DNA of 32,538 nucleotides from a bacterium (GTDB lineage Bacteria; Zixibacteria; MSB-5A5; WJJR01): NCBI GenBank assembly GCA_035559435.1, contig DATMBC010000037.1, positions 1 to 32,538 of the forward strand, read 5' to 3'. Shown piece by piece: positions 1 to 7,823 of this stretch (position 1 is its first letter; each line of letters starts with the position of its first letter). The notes under the pieces were generated by a model. It saw only the letters and a program-made list of their open reading frames with translations, ran no database searches and was not told where the DNA came from. The position numbers and the translations under genes were made by a program.

Positions 1-135
1 AAAGCGCACGAGGGGATAGACCGCCGCGCCCGCCAGGGCAATCAGCCCGGTGCCGAGCACCCAATCGAGAAACCCGCGGCGGGTGACGGGCGCGTCCGGG
101 GTTTGTTCGACGATCTGATCCGTGCCGCGGTTCAC
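1..135 (-). CDS. Rieske iron-sulfur protein, N-terminal fragment (runs off the window)
   Basis: Only the first 45 codons are in the window. A GTG start at 135-133 overlaps the stop of the upstream tetrahaem cytochrome as GTGA, so the two genes are translationally coupled. The peptide has a short acidic lead, then a twin-arginine motif (TRRGFLDWV, residues 18-26) and a hydrophobic segment (about 26-39) ending in YPLVRF. That is the usual N-terminal Tat/membrane anchor of Rieske subunits of cytochrome bc-type complexes, where the pattern RRxFL...YP.VR recurs. The Fe-S binding motifs would lie outside the window, so the call rests on the anchor and on the neighbouring c-type cytochrome. Another Tat-anchored redox protein is the main alternative. 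Confidence 0.6.
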   Translation of the reverse strand, partial: MNRGTDQIVEQTPDAPVTRRGFLDWVLGTGLIALAGAAVYPLVRF

Positions 136-647
136 TTCGCCTGCGCCTTCGGCTTGTGTTCATGGATGCCGGCGGCCAGCGCCTTGGCGTAATCGAAGCC
201 CTTGAACTGCGGGCTGCGCGCGTTGTGGCAGCGCACACAGGTGGCCTCGGTGACGGGCAGCAGCCCCGCCGCGCTCGCCAGCGCCGGATCCTTCATGGTC
301 TTCATGTTCTTGTAGGCCGAGCCGGGGCCGTGGCAGGCCTCGCAACCGACGTCGACGATGGCCGAATCCGATTTGGTCTTGCCGACCATGTGGCACTCGG
401 CGCACTCGGGTTTGGCCTGCTCTTCCGGCTTGAGCGCGGCCCAGGCGTTGGCGTGCTTGGTCTTGGCCCAGGAGTCATACTGGAACTTGTGGCACATCTT
501 GCAGCTGTTGGTGCCCACGTAGGAATTGTGCGTTTCGGCCCACTTGAGCGTGTCGGACTTGCCGGGGGGATCGCCGGCCTGGGCGAACGTGGCGGATGCC
601 AGCAACAAAGCGACGACGAGCAGAACACTCCGCATTGCGAAACGCAT
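132..647 (-). CDS. Periplasmic tetrahaem cytochrome c (c554-like family)
   Basis: The 171-residue protein has a Sec signal peptide (hydrophobic residues about 7-20, likely cleavage after AQA at 22-24) and four haem-binding motifs: CKMCH 49-53, CAECH 82-86, CEACH 102-106 and CVRCH 137-141. Extra histidines (H40, H65, H163) could be distal ligands. The layout Tyr-x-Gly...CxxCH...W..(S/T)KHA is typical of cytochrome c554-like multihaem electron carriers. The ATG at 647 is preceded by a strong Shine-Dalgarno (GGGAGGA, about 653-659). Its stop overlaps the GTG of the downstream Rieske-like gene, which suggests it passes electrons to or from a quinol-oxidising bc-type complex in the periplasm. The partner assignment is inferred. 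Confidence 0.88.
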   Translation of the reverse strand: MRFAMRSVLLVVALLLASATFAQAGDPPGKSDTLKWAETHNSYVGTNSCKMCHKFQYDSWAKTKHANAWAALKPEEQAKPECAECHMVGKTKSDSAIVDVGCEACHGPGSAYKNMKTMKDPALASAAGLLPVTEATCVRCHNARSPQFKGFDYAKALAAGIHEHKPKAQAK

Positions 648-691
648 ACAATTCCTCCCGGCGCCATCAAAGTGCGCCTGTTAGGGTTGTG

Positions 692-757
692 GCCCTCGCC
701 TGAGGGCATGCCAGCACGGTGTCAATTGGCGAATAGATACCGCTTTCGGCATCTATC
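692..757. promoter_or_regulatory. Two inverted repeats upstream of the cytochrome gene
   Basis: The 222-bp gap between recG and the cytochrome gene holds a 27-bp inverted repeat at 731-757. Its arms read GAATAGATACCG and CGGCATCTATCC around a short CTTT loop and pair over about 10 bp with one wobble. A smaller GCCCTC/GAGGGC hairpin lies at 692-707. They could be an operator for the cytochrome-Rieske operon or part of the end of the recG transcript. Several TTGAC motifs occur nearby, but I could not pair one with a convincing -10 box. Confidence 0.35.
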
Positions 758-822
758 CTTTGATACGGTCAACCAAAACGAATTCTGAAGAGAATGGTCA
801 AGCGCAAATGCGGCGGGATTGT

Positions 823-849
823 CAAAAATCACTATCGGGACTATTTTTG
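823..849 (-). terminator. Weak A/T-rich stem-loop after recG
   Basis: About 20 bases downstream of the recG stop, the arms CAAAAAT (823-829) and ATTTTTG (843-849) form a 7-bp stem. On the transcribed strand the second arm provides a run of five U. The stem is A/T-only and the loop is long (13 nt), so it is a poor intrinsic terminator at best. Confidence 0.3.
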
Positions 850-869
850 TCCGTATTGACACGCGCCGC

Positions 870-2966
870 TCAGCCGGCGTGGAGGAAGCGGGTCCGTTGT
901 CCGAAGCGACGCGCCCATTCATTCCACAGGGGCGCGAGGGCCGCGCGCGGGTGGGCGGCCAGCTCGAAGGCGGCGGCGCGCGCCGGCTCGATCAGGGCGG
1001 CGTCTTTGAGCAGGTGCGCGACTTTCAGTTCGGGGATGCCATGCTGCTTGGTGCCGAGGAATTCGCCCGGGCCGCGCAGACGCAGATCGACTTCGGCAAT
1101 CTCGAAGCCATCGTCGGTGCGGCACATCGTCTCGAGACGTTCGGCGGCGACGGCGGTGGGTCGTCCCCCGAGCATGAGCACGCACACCGACTGCCCGGGG
1201 CCGCGCCCGATGCGTCCGCGCAGTTGATGCAATTGCGAGAGGCCGAAGCGCTCGGCGTTTTCGATGATCATCAGCCGGGCATCGGGGGCATCGACGCCGA
1301 CTTCGATCACGGTGGTGGCGACGAGGATGTGAAGGCGCCCGCCATAGAATTCGGCCATCACCGCGGCGCGCTCCTCCGGCGGGGTGCGTCCGGTGACCAG
1401 CCCCAGCCGCCGGTCGGGGAAACGCGCGCAGAGGTCAGCGTAGGCGTCATTGGCCGCCTTGAGGTCCATCTTCTCCGAGGATTCGACGAGCGGGTAGACG
1501 ATGTAGACCAGGTTGCCCTTGGCGGTGGTGTCGCGGATGTACTCATAGATCTTGTCGCGTGCCTCCTCGGTGCGCCAGACGGTCTTGATGGTGCCCTTCT
1601 GCGGCGGTTTCTCATTGAGGACCGAGACATCGAGATCGCCATAGATGGTCATCGCCAGGGTGCGCGGGATCGGGGTGGCGGTCATGACCAGCAGGTCGGG
1701 ACGGCGCCCCTTGGCCACCAGCGCCTCGCGCTGGGCGACGCCGAAGCGGTGCTGTTCATCGATGACGACCATGCCCAGATCGGCGAAAGCGACCTTGCCG
1801 GTCAGCAGGGCATGGGTGCCGACGATCAGGCGCGCCTCCCCGTTGGCGATGGCGGCCTGCGCGGCGCGTTTGGGCTTGGCGCGCAGCGAGCCGGTCAAAA
1901 GCGTGGGGACAATGCCGGCGGGTTTGAACAGGCGCAACAGATTGTGGTGGTGCTGTTCGGCGAGGATTTCGGTGGGGACCAGAAGCGCCGCCTGGGCGCC
2001 GTCCTCGATCCAGCGCGACATCGCCAGCGCGGCGACGATGGTCTTGCCCGAGCCGACATCGCCCTGCAACAGGCGGCGCATGGCGCGTGGCGCGCGGAGG
2101 TCGGCGGCGATTTCATCGGTGACTCGGCGCTGGGCGGCGGTCAGCGGCCACGGGAGATGATTGATGATCTTGCTGGCCAGGCGACCGGCGGCGGCGCAGG
2201 CGCGGCCATCGTGGCGGGCATCGATGGTGGCGCGGCGGTCGGCCATCGCCATTTCGAGGAAGAGCAGCTCATCGAAGGCCAGACGACGGCGGGCGGCCTC
2301 GGCGCGGTCGAGCGAATCGGGGAAGTGAGCCTGGGCAAGCGCCTCGGGCAAGGGCAACAGCCCATGGCGTTGACGCACGCTGTCGGGCAGATAGTCTGCA
2401 AGTGCCGCCACCGGACCATCGAGCAAGGGCTTGATGATCCGACGCAGACTGCGTGAGGCCAGCCCGACTTTCAGCCAGGGTTCGCCACCGGCATAGACCG
2501 GGATGATCCGTCCGGTGTGAGTCAGATCGTCGGCGTCGACATCCTCGAGGAATTCCAATTCGGGATGGAGAATCTGGGTGTTCTCGAAATACTGCCCGAC
2601 TTCGCCGGAGGCGGCCAGCACCACCCCCTTTTTCACCACTTCCTGCAGCCAGCGCCAGCCGGCAAACCAGAGCAGGGCGATCCGTCCGGTGCCATCGGCG
2701 AGGATGGCCTCAAAGCGCTTTTTGCGTCCGGGGAGAACACCGGCGGCGATAATCCTGCCCATGACCGTGACGGTGGTGCCGGGGAGGACATCGCGGATGG
2801 CAGCGATATTGGAGCGGTCGAGGTAACGGCGCGGCAGGTGCAGGAGCAGATCGGCGACGGTGTCGATGCCCTGCGTGTGCAGGAATCGGGCGCGGACGGG
2901 GCCGACGCCCTTGACGTAGGTGACCTCGGAGGTCCAGAAGTCGGATGGGGTGCGACGCTCCGGCAT
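870..2966 (-). CDS. recG: ATP-dependent DNA helicase RecG
   Basis: The 698-residue protein matches the usual RecG length (about 690). It remodels stalled replication forks and branch-migrates Holliday junctions in the cytoplasm. The N-terminal wedge/OB domain includes VKGVGPVRA (about 18-26) and the LPRRYLDRS segment (44-52) typical of RecG. The helicase core has Walker A GDVGSGKT (302-309), the RecG/Mfd-type DEQH box followed by RFGV (403-410), TATPIPRTLA (429-438) and, near residue 595, HQLRGRIGRG. The C-terminal LRGPGEFLGTKQHG motif is also diagnostic. No clear Shine-Dalgarno precedes the ATG at 2966, but this start gives the expected N-terminus. It stands alone, 176 bp from the lipoprotein gene and 222 bp from the cytochrome gene. 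Confidence 0.97.
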   Translation of the reverse strand: MPERRTPSDFWTSEVTYVKGVGPVRARFLHTQGIDTVADLLLHLPRRYLDRSNIAAIRDVLPGTTVTVMGRIIAAGVLPGRKKRFEAILADGTGRIALLWFAGWRWLQEVVKKGVVLAASGEVGQYFENTQILHPELEFLEDVDADDLTHTGRIIPVYAGGEPWLKVGLASRSLRRIIKPLLDGPVAALADYLPDSVRQRHGLLPLPEALAQAHFPDSLDRAEAARRRLAFDELLFLEMAMADRRATIDARHDGRACAAAGRLASKIINHLPWPLTAAQRRVTDEIAADLRAPRAMRRLLQGDVGSGKTIVAALAMSRWIEDGAQAALLVPTEILAEQHHHNLLRLFKPAGIVPTLLTGSLRAKPKRAAQAAIANGEARLIVGTHALLTGKVAFADLGMVVIDEQHRFGVAQREALVAKGRRPDLLVMTATPIPRTLAMTIYGDLDVSVLNEKPPQKGTIKTVWRTEEARDKIYEYIRDTTAKGNLVYIVYPLVESSEKMDLKAANDAYADLCARFPDRRLGLVTGRTPPEERAAVMAEFYGGRLHILVATTVIEVGVDAPDARLMIIENAERFGLSQLHQLRGRIGRGPGQSVCVLMLGGRPTAVAAERLETMCRTDDGFEIAEVDLRLRGPGEFLGTKQHGIPELKVAHLLKDAALIEPARAAAFELAAHPRAALAPLWNEWARRFGQRTRFLHAG

Positions 2967-3079
2967 CGCGGGAAGGATAGAGGGCCGGGGCGCGTTGGGG
3001 TATCACAAATGGTGGGGGGCGGAGTCTCGCTTGCGCAGGGGCGACGGAGAGGGGGCGGGTTGCATGGGACCAAAGCGGA

Positions 3080-3122
3080 GGGTGCCCTTCGCATTCGCTC
3101 AGGACAAGCAAAGAGCGCACCC
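3080..3122. repeat. Dispersed 'CCTGAGCGAA' type intergenic repeat
   Basis: Between recG and the lipoprotein gene, the minus strand carries TGTCCTGAGCGAATGCGAAG followed by GGCACCC. This resembles the TGTCCTGAGCGAAGCGAAGG repeat that I recall as common between genes in many environmental bacterial genomes. It is flanked by GGGTGC/GCACCC arms (3080-3085 and 3117-3122). Only one copy is in this window, so its repetitive nature is inferred from the motif. Confidence 0.45.
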
Positions 3123-3142
3123 ACCCGACCTGGGACGACAGC

Positions 3143-4138
3143 TCAGCGCCCCGGCGGAATCAGCGCGACGCAGATCCGGGTGGCGAAGGCGGCGTGCAAC
3201 CAGAGGCGGCGCAGCGATTGGTACGAATCGGCGAGGGCGTCCAGCTCGCCGCGGGTGGTCGACATCGGGGCGGCGCCGGCGAAGCAGGACGCGGACGGCT
3301 GGGTGAAGACCGGCGCATCGAGGGTGCCCGACCGAATGCAGGCGGCCAGATCGTAGTCAAGGGACTGACCCTCGGGATAATAGAGCGCGTAGCCGGAATC
3401 GCTGACATCGCCCTCGCCATCGACGATGAGACTGATGCGCAGACCCCAGTTGACGGCCGGGGCGCTGGCGATTTCGACTTCCAGACGGCGTGCGCCTTCG
3501 GCGGCGAAGGGGAATTCGTAGACGGCCTGCATTTCATCACTCAGCAGGAAACGGATTCCGAGCGCCTCTTCCTCATCGATGTTTCCCAGATAGATGAGCG
3601 ACCGATCGCTTTCCGGGTCGCGCAGCGTGCCGGTCAGATTCGCCGACTGCGAGGCGAGGGTGGTCGAGGAGATGATCGCCGAATCGGCGTAGACCTGGAC
3701 TTCGGTGACGGGGCCGAGGAGGTCGGCGCAGGTGATGTCGATGTAGCCGATCATCTGGCCTGTCTGGGGAAGGCCGTTGTTGCCGAGCTGGTAGAGCTGG
3801 AAACGGGCAGTGTAGTTTGGCACGGCCGGATCGACAGCGCCGACATAGACATCGCCGTTGAAGGTGTAGGTCTGGCCGCCGGTGCCTTCGGGCAGACACG
3901 GAACCGGGGCGGCGGCGAAGGGGACCGGAACCAATCCCAGCGCGGCGGCGATATCCGGCAGCATGGTGGCGGCGCTGGCATAGATGGCGGCATGGGCATC
4001 GAGGAAATCATCCTCGGCGGCGGCCAGGGTTTCGGTCATCTCCGCGAAGATGCCGGGATCGGTCCGAGAACTGGTGCCATCATCGCCGCAGGAGAGGAAG
4101 AGCGCGGCGGCGAGAATCGGGAGGAGTCGGCGGGGCAT
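3143..4138 (-). CDS. Putative outer-envelope lipoprotein of unknown function
   Basis: I do not recognise the family. The 331-residue product starts with a signal-peptide-like segment ending LFLSC-GDDG (Cys17), a plausible though non-ideal lipobox, followed by a Ser/Thr/Asp linker. The rest is soluble, rich in beta-prone and acidic stretches, with no transmembrane segment and no catalytic motif I can name. It has several cysteines (for example CLPEGTGG, ITCADLLG, ACIRSG). The ATG at 4138 has a good Shine-Dalgarno (AAAGGAA, about 7 bases upstream). It stands between ftsZ and recG with gaps on both sides, so it is probably a single transcription unit. Its lipidation would depend on an Lgt/LspA/Lnt pathway; an Lnt is encoded at the right end of this window. 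Confidence 0.7.
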   Translation of the reverse strand: MPRRLLPILAAALFLSCGDDGTSSRTDPGIFAEMTETLAAAEDDFLDAHAAIYASAATMLPDIAAALGLVPVPFAAAPVPCLPEGTGGQTYTFNGDVYVGAVDPAVPNYTARFQLYQLGNNGLPQTGQMIGYIDITCADLLGPVTEVQVYADSAIISSTTLASQSANLTGTLRDPESDRSLIYLGNIDEEEALGIRFLLSDEMQAVYEFPFAAEGARRLEVEIASAPAVNWGLRISLIVDGEGDVSDSGYALYYPEGQSLDYDLAACIRSGTLDAPVFTQPSASCFAGAAPMSTTRGELDALADSYQSLRRLWLHAAFATRICVALIPPGR

Positions 4139-4267
4139 GGGGGTTCCTTTCGTTGGGAGAAAGATAGGGCCGGGGTCGGCGTGGAGCGTGGGAATAATTG
4201 GGGCCGCGTGGTTGCGCGGGAGTCTCGGCCCCCGCCGGGCGGGTGGGAGGCACGGGTGGACATGCGA

Positions 4268-4297
4268 CGGGCGGGTGACTGCGTGGTCACCCGCCCG
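4268..4297 (-). terminator. Strong stem-loop downstream of ftsZ
   Basis: A perfect 12-bp stem (CGGGCGGGTGAC / GTCACCCGCCCG) with a 6-base loop begins about 20 bases after the ftsZ stop. No U-tract follows on the transcribed strand, so it is either a non-canonical terminator or a 3' mRNA-stabilising structure at the end of the dcw transcript. Confidence 0.6.
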
Positions 4298-4316
4298 GGC
4301 ATTCTCACGGAGAGAT

Positions 4317-5549
4317 TTACTGATCCTGCTCAGAGACGGGCGCAGGCTCGGACTTGCTTAAGTGTTTGCGAACGAAGGCCGGGACATCGAGGTTGTCGGC
4401 CTCGTTGCCGTTGCCGGGTTGGGCGAGGATGTCATGCTCGCCGAGATTGAGACTGGTCAGGCGGTTGTGCACCGGGATTTCGGGCACAAACATGTCGAGG
4501 GCGTTGCCGACGACGCGCACGCTCTTGCGTCCGGCGGGCATGGTGAATTCCGGCTCCTCGGCCAAGGCGATCTGCGGCTTGCCGGGACGGGCGCCGCCGA
4601 AGCCGGTGGCGATCACGGTGACGCGGATTTCATCGCCCAATTCATGGTTGATCACGGCGCCGAAGATGATGTTGGCGTCATCGCCGGCGGCGTCGCGGAT
4701 GATCGAGGAGGCCTCGTTGACGTCATGCAGGGCCAGATCGGGACCGCCGGTGATGTTGACCAGCACGCCGCGCGCGCCAGAGATCGAGACATCCTCCAGA
4801 AGCGGCGAGAAGATGGCCGAGCGGGCGGCGATGGCGGCCTTGCCCTCGCCGTCGGCCTTGCCGGTGCCCATGATGGCATCGCCCATGCCATACATCACGG
4901 TGCGGACATCGGCGAAGTCGCAGTTGATCAGGCCGGGGATGGTGATCAGATCGGCAATGCCTTTGGTCGCCTGATGCAGGGTCTCGTCGCAGATGTTGAA
5001 GGCATCGGTCAGGCGGGTCAGTTTGTCGACCACGGCCAGGAGGCGCTGGTTGGGAATGCAGATGAGCGTGTCGACCTTCTGCTTGAGTTCGTAGATGCCA
5101 TCATCGGCGCGGTCGGCGCGCTTGCGTCCCTCGAACTCGAAGGGCTTGGTCACCACCGCCACGGTGAGCGCGCCCTGCTGCTTGGCCAATTCGGCGACGA
5201 CCGGGGCGGCGCCGGTGCCGGTGCCGCCGCCCATGCCGGCGGTGACGAAGACCATGTCGGCCCCGGCGAGGGCGTGCATGACCAGGTCGCGGTCTTCCTC
5301 GATGGCGCGGCGTCCGACGTTGGGATCGGCGCCGGCGCCGAGGCCGCGCGTGACTTTTTCCCCGATCTGAATACGGACCGGCGCTTTGGATTTTTCGAGG
5401 TCCTGGGAATCGGTGTTGATGGCGAGAAATTCGACGCCGGTCAGCCCGGCGGCGATCATGCGATTGACAGCGTTGCCGCCGGCGCCGCCCACGCCAACGA
5501 CCTTGATTTTCGCTGCCGAGTCCGCGTCGGACGCGAATTCGAACGTCAT
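4317..5549 (-). CDS. ftsZ: Cell division protein FtsZ
   Basis: The 410-residue tubulin-like GTPase polymerises into the cytoplasmic Z-ring. Visible motifs are [11 protein letters not shown] (21-31), the tubulin signature GGGTGTG (107-113), NTDSQDL (45-51) and the T7 synergy loop NCDFAD (209-214), which completes the GTPase site of the next subunit. After a short variable linker comes a C-terminal peptide with [10 protein letters not shown], close to the conserved D(I/V)PAF(L/I)R peptide that binds FtsA. This supports a functional pairing with the FtsA encoded just upstream. A GGGGG-type ribosome site precedes the ATG at 5549. It is the last gene of the dcw cluster, and the 109-bp gap upstream holds a good promoter candidate, which would allow ftsZ to be expressed above the rest of the cluster. 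Confidence 0.98.
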   Translation of the reverse strand: MTFEFASDADSAAKIKVVGVGGAGGNAVNRMIAAGLTGVEFLAINTDSQDLEKSKAPVRIQIGEKVTRGLGAGADPNVGRRAIEEDRDLVMHALAGADMVFVTAGMGGGTGTGAAPVVAELAKQQGALTVAVVTKPFEFEGRKRADRADDGIYELKQKVDTLICIPNQRLLAVVDKLTRLTDAFNICDETLHQATKGIADLITIPGLINCDFADVRTVMYGMGDAIMGTGKADGEGKAAIAARSAIFSPLLEDVSISGARGVLVNITGGPDLALHDVNEASSIIRDAAGDDANIIFGAVINHELGDEIRVTVIATGFGGARPGKPQIALAEEPEFTMPAGRKSVRVVGNALDMFVPEIPVHNRLTSLNLGEHDILAQPGNGNEADNLDVPAFVRKHLSKSEPAPVSEQDQ

Positions 5550-5598
5550 CCTGCCCCCTGTTTTTCCTCAGGTTCCCTGCGAACCTGTCTGCCCGATT

Positions 5599-5626
5599 AG
5601 GATAAAGACTCTGAAAACACCGTCAA
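5599..5626 (-). promoter_or_regulatory. Candidate sigma-70 promoter for ftsZ
   Basis: On the minus strand, TTGACG (5626-5621), a 16-bp spacer and TATCCT (5604-5599) form a good -35/-10 pair. An A/T-rich ATTTTTGTC stretch lies just upstream, like an UP element. The predicted start (about 5592) leaves a leader of roughly 45 bases before the ftsZ ATG. The gap is A/T-rich compared with its surroundings. Confidence 0.6.
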
Positions 5627-5658
5627 GACAAAAATGGCTCCGATGGGTCCCAAGCGAC

Positions 5659-6888
5659 CTATATCAGTTGCGACAGCACATTCGACAGTTTGCCGGTCAG
5701 GCGGCGCACCCCGCTGCGCGTGGCGACCGAGGGACGCCAGGTACGCGCGGCATGGCGGACCAAGCCGATCACGCCGACATCGGCCGGGCTGGACATCATG
5801 TCGGACAGCCCCAGCAGATTCTGGGGACGTCCCAGACGCACCGGCAGATTGAAGACCCGTTCGGCCAGTTCACAGGCGCCGGGAATGCAGGCGCCGCCGC
5901 CGGTCAGGACGATGCCGGAGGCCAGCAGTTCGGTGGTCGGGGCCTTTTGGATCTCGCGCGACGCCAGTTGGAAGATTTCTTCGAGACGCGGAGCGATGAT
6001 GGCGCCGATCACCCGCCGGGTGACGGCCCGTTCGGGCTGATCGCCGACACCGGGCACAGACACCACGGCCTCCCAGTCGACATTGACGCACATGCCATCG
6101 ACGCAGGCCTCGGTCTTAATCACCTCGGCAGCATCGACCGGGGTGCGCAGACCGATGGCCAGATCGTTGGTGACATGACGGCCGCCGACCGGCACGGTTC
6201 CAGTATGACGGACGGCGTTGTCGGCATAGACGGCCACACCAGTAATGCCGGAGCCGACATCGACGATGGCGATGCCCATCTCACGTTCGCGCTCGGTGAT
6301 GGTGGCTTCAGCGGCGGCCAACGATGTCAGAGTGAGCGATTCAATTGTATAGCCGGCCTGCTGGACACAAGTGTGGATGTTGCCGACCGACAAGGCGCTA
6401 CCGGTCACAATATGAACCGCCACTTCAAGGCGGGCGCCCATCATCCCCACCGGGTCTTTGATCCCGCCCTGGTCATCGACGATGAACTCCTGCGGTAGGA
6501 CATGCAGGACTTCTCGGTCGGGAGGCACCGGGATGGCGCGCGCGGCCTGGAGGACCCGTTCGACATCCTCCGGCTCAATCGGCCCGCCGCGGCGGGAGAC
6601 CGCCACCACACCACGCGAGTTGACGCTGCGGATGTGGCCCCCACCGATGTTGACGTGCAGGGGCGGCATCTCGCCGCCGGCCATGCCTTCGGCTTCGGAG
6701 ACGGCGCGGCGGATGGCCTCGGTGGTGCGTTCCAAATCGACAATCACGCCATTCTTCAGGCCATAGGAAGGGGCGCGTCCGACCCCCACGACCTTCACAT
6801 TCTCGCCATCGATCATTTCGGCGATGATCGCGGTGACCTCGGAGTGCCCGATGTCGAGTGCGGCGTAAACCGGGATCTCGCTTTTCAT
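5659..6888 (-). CDS. ftsA: Cell division protein FtsA
   Basis: The 409-residue actin-like ATPase tethers FtsZ filaments to the membrane and recruits later divisome proteins. It opens with the phosphate-1 loop region ALDIGHSEVTAIIAE (10-24). Further on come the SHS2/1C domain, IVDVGSGITGVAVY (phosphate-2 region) and VLTGGGACIPG (adenosine motif), in normal FtsA order. The last residues (VRRLTGKLSNVLSQLI) form an amphipathic helix typical of the FtsA membrane-targeting sequence. The ATG at 6888 has AAAGGA seven bases upstream. It lies 38 bp after ftsQ and 109 bp before ftsZ, in the standard ftsQ-ftsA-ftsZ order. Confidence 0.97.
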   Translation of the reverse strand: MKSEIPVYAALDIGHSEVTAIIAEMIDGENVKVVGVGRAPSYGLKNGVIVDLERTTEAIRRAVSEAEGMAGGEMPPLHVNIGGGHIRSVNSRGVVAVSRRGGPIEPEDVERVLQAARAIPVPPDREVLHVLPQEFIVDDQGGIKDPVGMMGARLEVAVHIVTGSALSVGNIHTCVQQAGYTIESLTLTSLAAAEATITEREREMGIAIVDVGSGITGVAVYADNAVRHTGTVPVGGRHVTNDLAIGLRTPVDAAEVIKTEACVDGMCVNVDWEAVVSVPGVGDQPERAVTRRVIGAIIAPRLEEIFQLASREIQKAPTTELLASGIVLTGGGACIPGACELAERVFNLPVRLGRPQNLLGLSDMMSSPADVGVIGLVRHAARTWRPSVATRSGVRRLTGKLSNVLSQLI

Positions 6889-6926
6889 GCGCGTCCTTTC
6901 GCTTGTCTATCCATCCTCTTCCTCAT

Positions 6927-7823
6927 CTATCTGACCGGTTCGGGACGCCCCTTCGCCTTCCCCTGGCGTTTGGATGGGGCGGCCTTGCTTTGCTTGGTCG
7001 AGACCGGCGACGGATCGGCCGCGGCGACCATGGTAGAGTCGGCGGCGCTGTCCGGCGGCGCTTCGGGGACCAGACTCAGAAGCAGTTGGCCGTTGAAGCG
7101 GGCATCGATGACGCATGGTTTGGCCAACAGGGTGTCGCCCTGGGCCAGAAGCCGGGCAACGCGCTGAGCGCGCCGGGCGATGTCGGTATGCCCAAGAATG
7201 ATCCGGGTCTTGCCATCGACGGCGGTTGACGTCCAGCCATAAGTTGGATCACAGGTCCACTCATCGGTGATGAACTCGAAGCGCGTGTCAGCGCGTTTGA
7301 ATTCCGCCCAGGTCGCGGCGGCGGCGCGGGCGCGTTCGGCCAGAGGCCTGGAGCCCTCCCAGTCGATGCCGGGGTTCCAGCGCGGCAGCTCGGGACGTTC
7401 AGCCGGATCGGCCAACAGCGAGCCATCGGGGGCGATGCCGATGCCGCCGTCGCCCCAGAGACGGGGCTCATACGCATTCATTCTGATCGCGATGCATCCG
7501 GGCAATTCGATGCGCACCTGCGCATCGCCGCGGTCGCCGAAGCGCGACTCGATGCGCGATTCGGCATCATCGGGACGGAAATGCAGGATGTTGCCGTCCG
7601 AGGGCAGCGTGACCAGCGAGCGGACTTCCGCCTCCCAGAGGGTAGGCCCCTGGTAGCGGACTTCGCTCACGGTCAGCACCGGCCAGAGGTGCGCGGCGAA
7701 TCCGCCCAGCAGCAGCGCGGTCTCGCCGAGAAGGACCCAGAGACGCCAGCGGCGGCGGCCGAAGACACTCGCGCCCCGATCGGGCGCGCCGGCAAGATCG
7801 GAATGGAGAATGGTCTCGCGCAT
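6927..7823 (-). CDS. ftsQ: Cell division protein FtsQ/DivIB
   Basis: The 298-residue product has a short basic cytoplasmic N-terminus, one transmembrane helix (about 28-48), and a POTRA-like region beginning with LTVSEVRYQGPTLWEAEVRSL. A beta domain follows, and the tail is Lys/Pro/Ala-rich (about 260-298). FtsQ spans the inner membrane and links early and late divisome proteins through FtsL/FtsB. Sequence similarity is weak, as usual for FtsQ, so the call depends on topology and on its place between murC and ftsA. The ATG overlaps the murC stop as TGATG (7825-7821), a sign of coupled translation. The low-complexity charged C-terminal tail is longer than usual. Confidence 0.85.
   Translation of the reverse strand: MRETILHSDLAGAPDRGASVFGRRRWRLWVLLGETALLLGGFAAHLWPVLTVSEVRYQGPTLWEAEVRSLVTLPSDGNILHFRPDDAESRIESRFGDRGDAQVRIELPGCIAIRMNAYEPRLWGDGGIGIAPDGSLLADPAERPELPRWNPGIDWEGSRPLAERARAAAATWAEFKRADTRFEFITDEWTCDPTYGWTSTAVDGKTRIILGHTDIARRAQRVARLLAQGDTLLAKPCVIDARFNGQLLLSLVPEAPPDSAADSTMVAAADPSPVSTKQSKAAPSKRQGKAKGRPEPVR

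Noticed and set aside
819-2456. A 545-codon plus-strand open frame opposite recG
   Set aside because: Its composition mirrors the third-position GC bias of recG and it has no recognisable motif or ribosome site.
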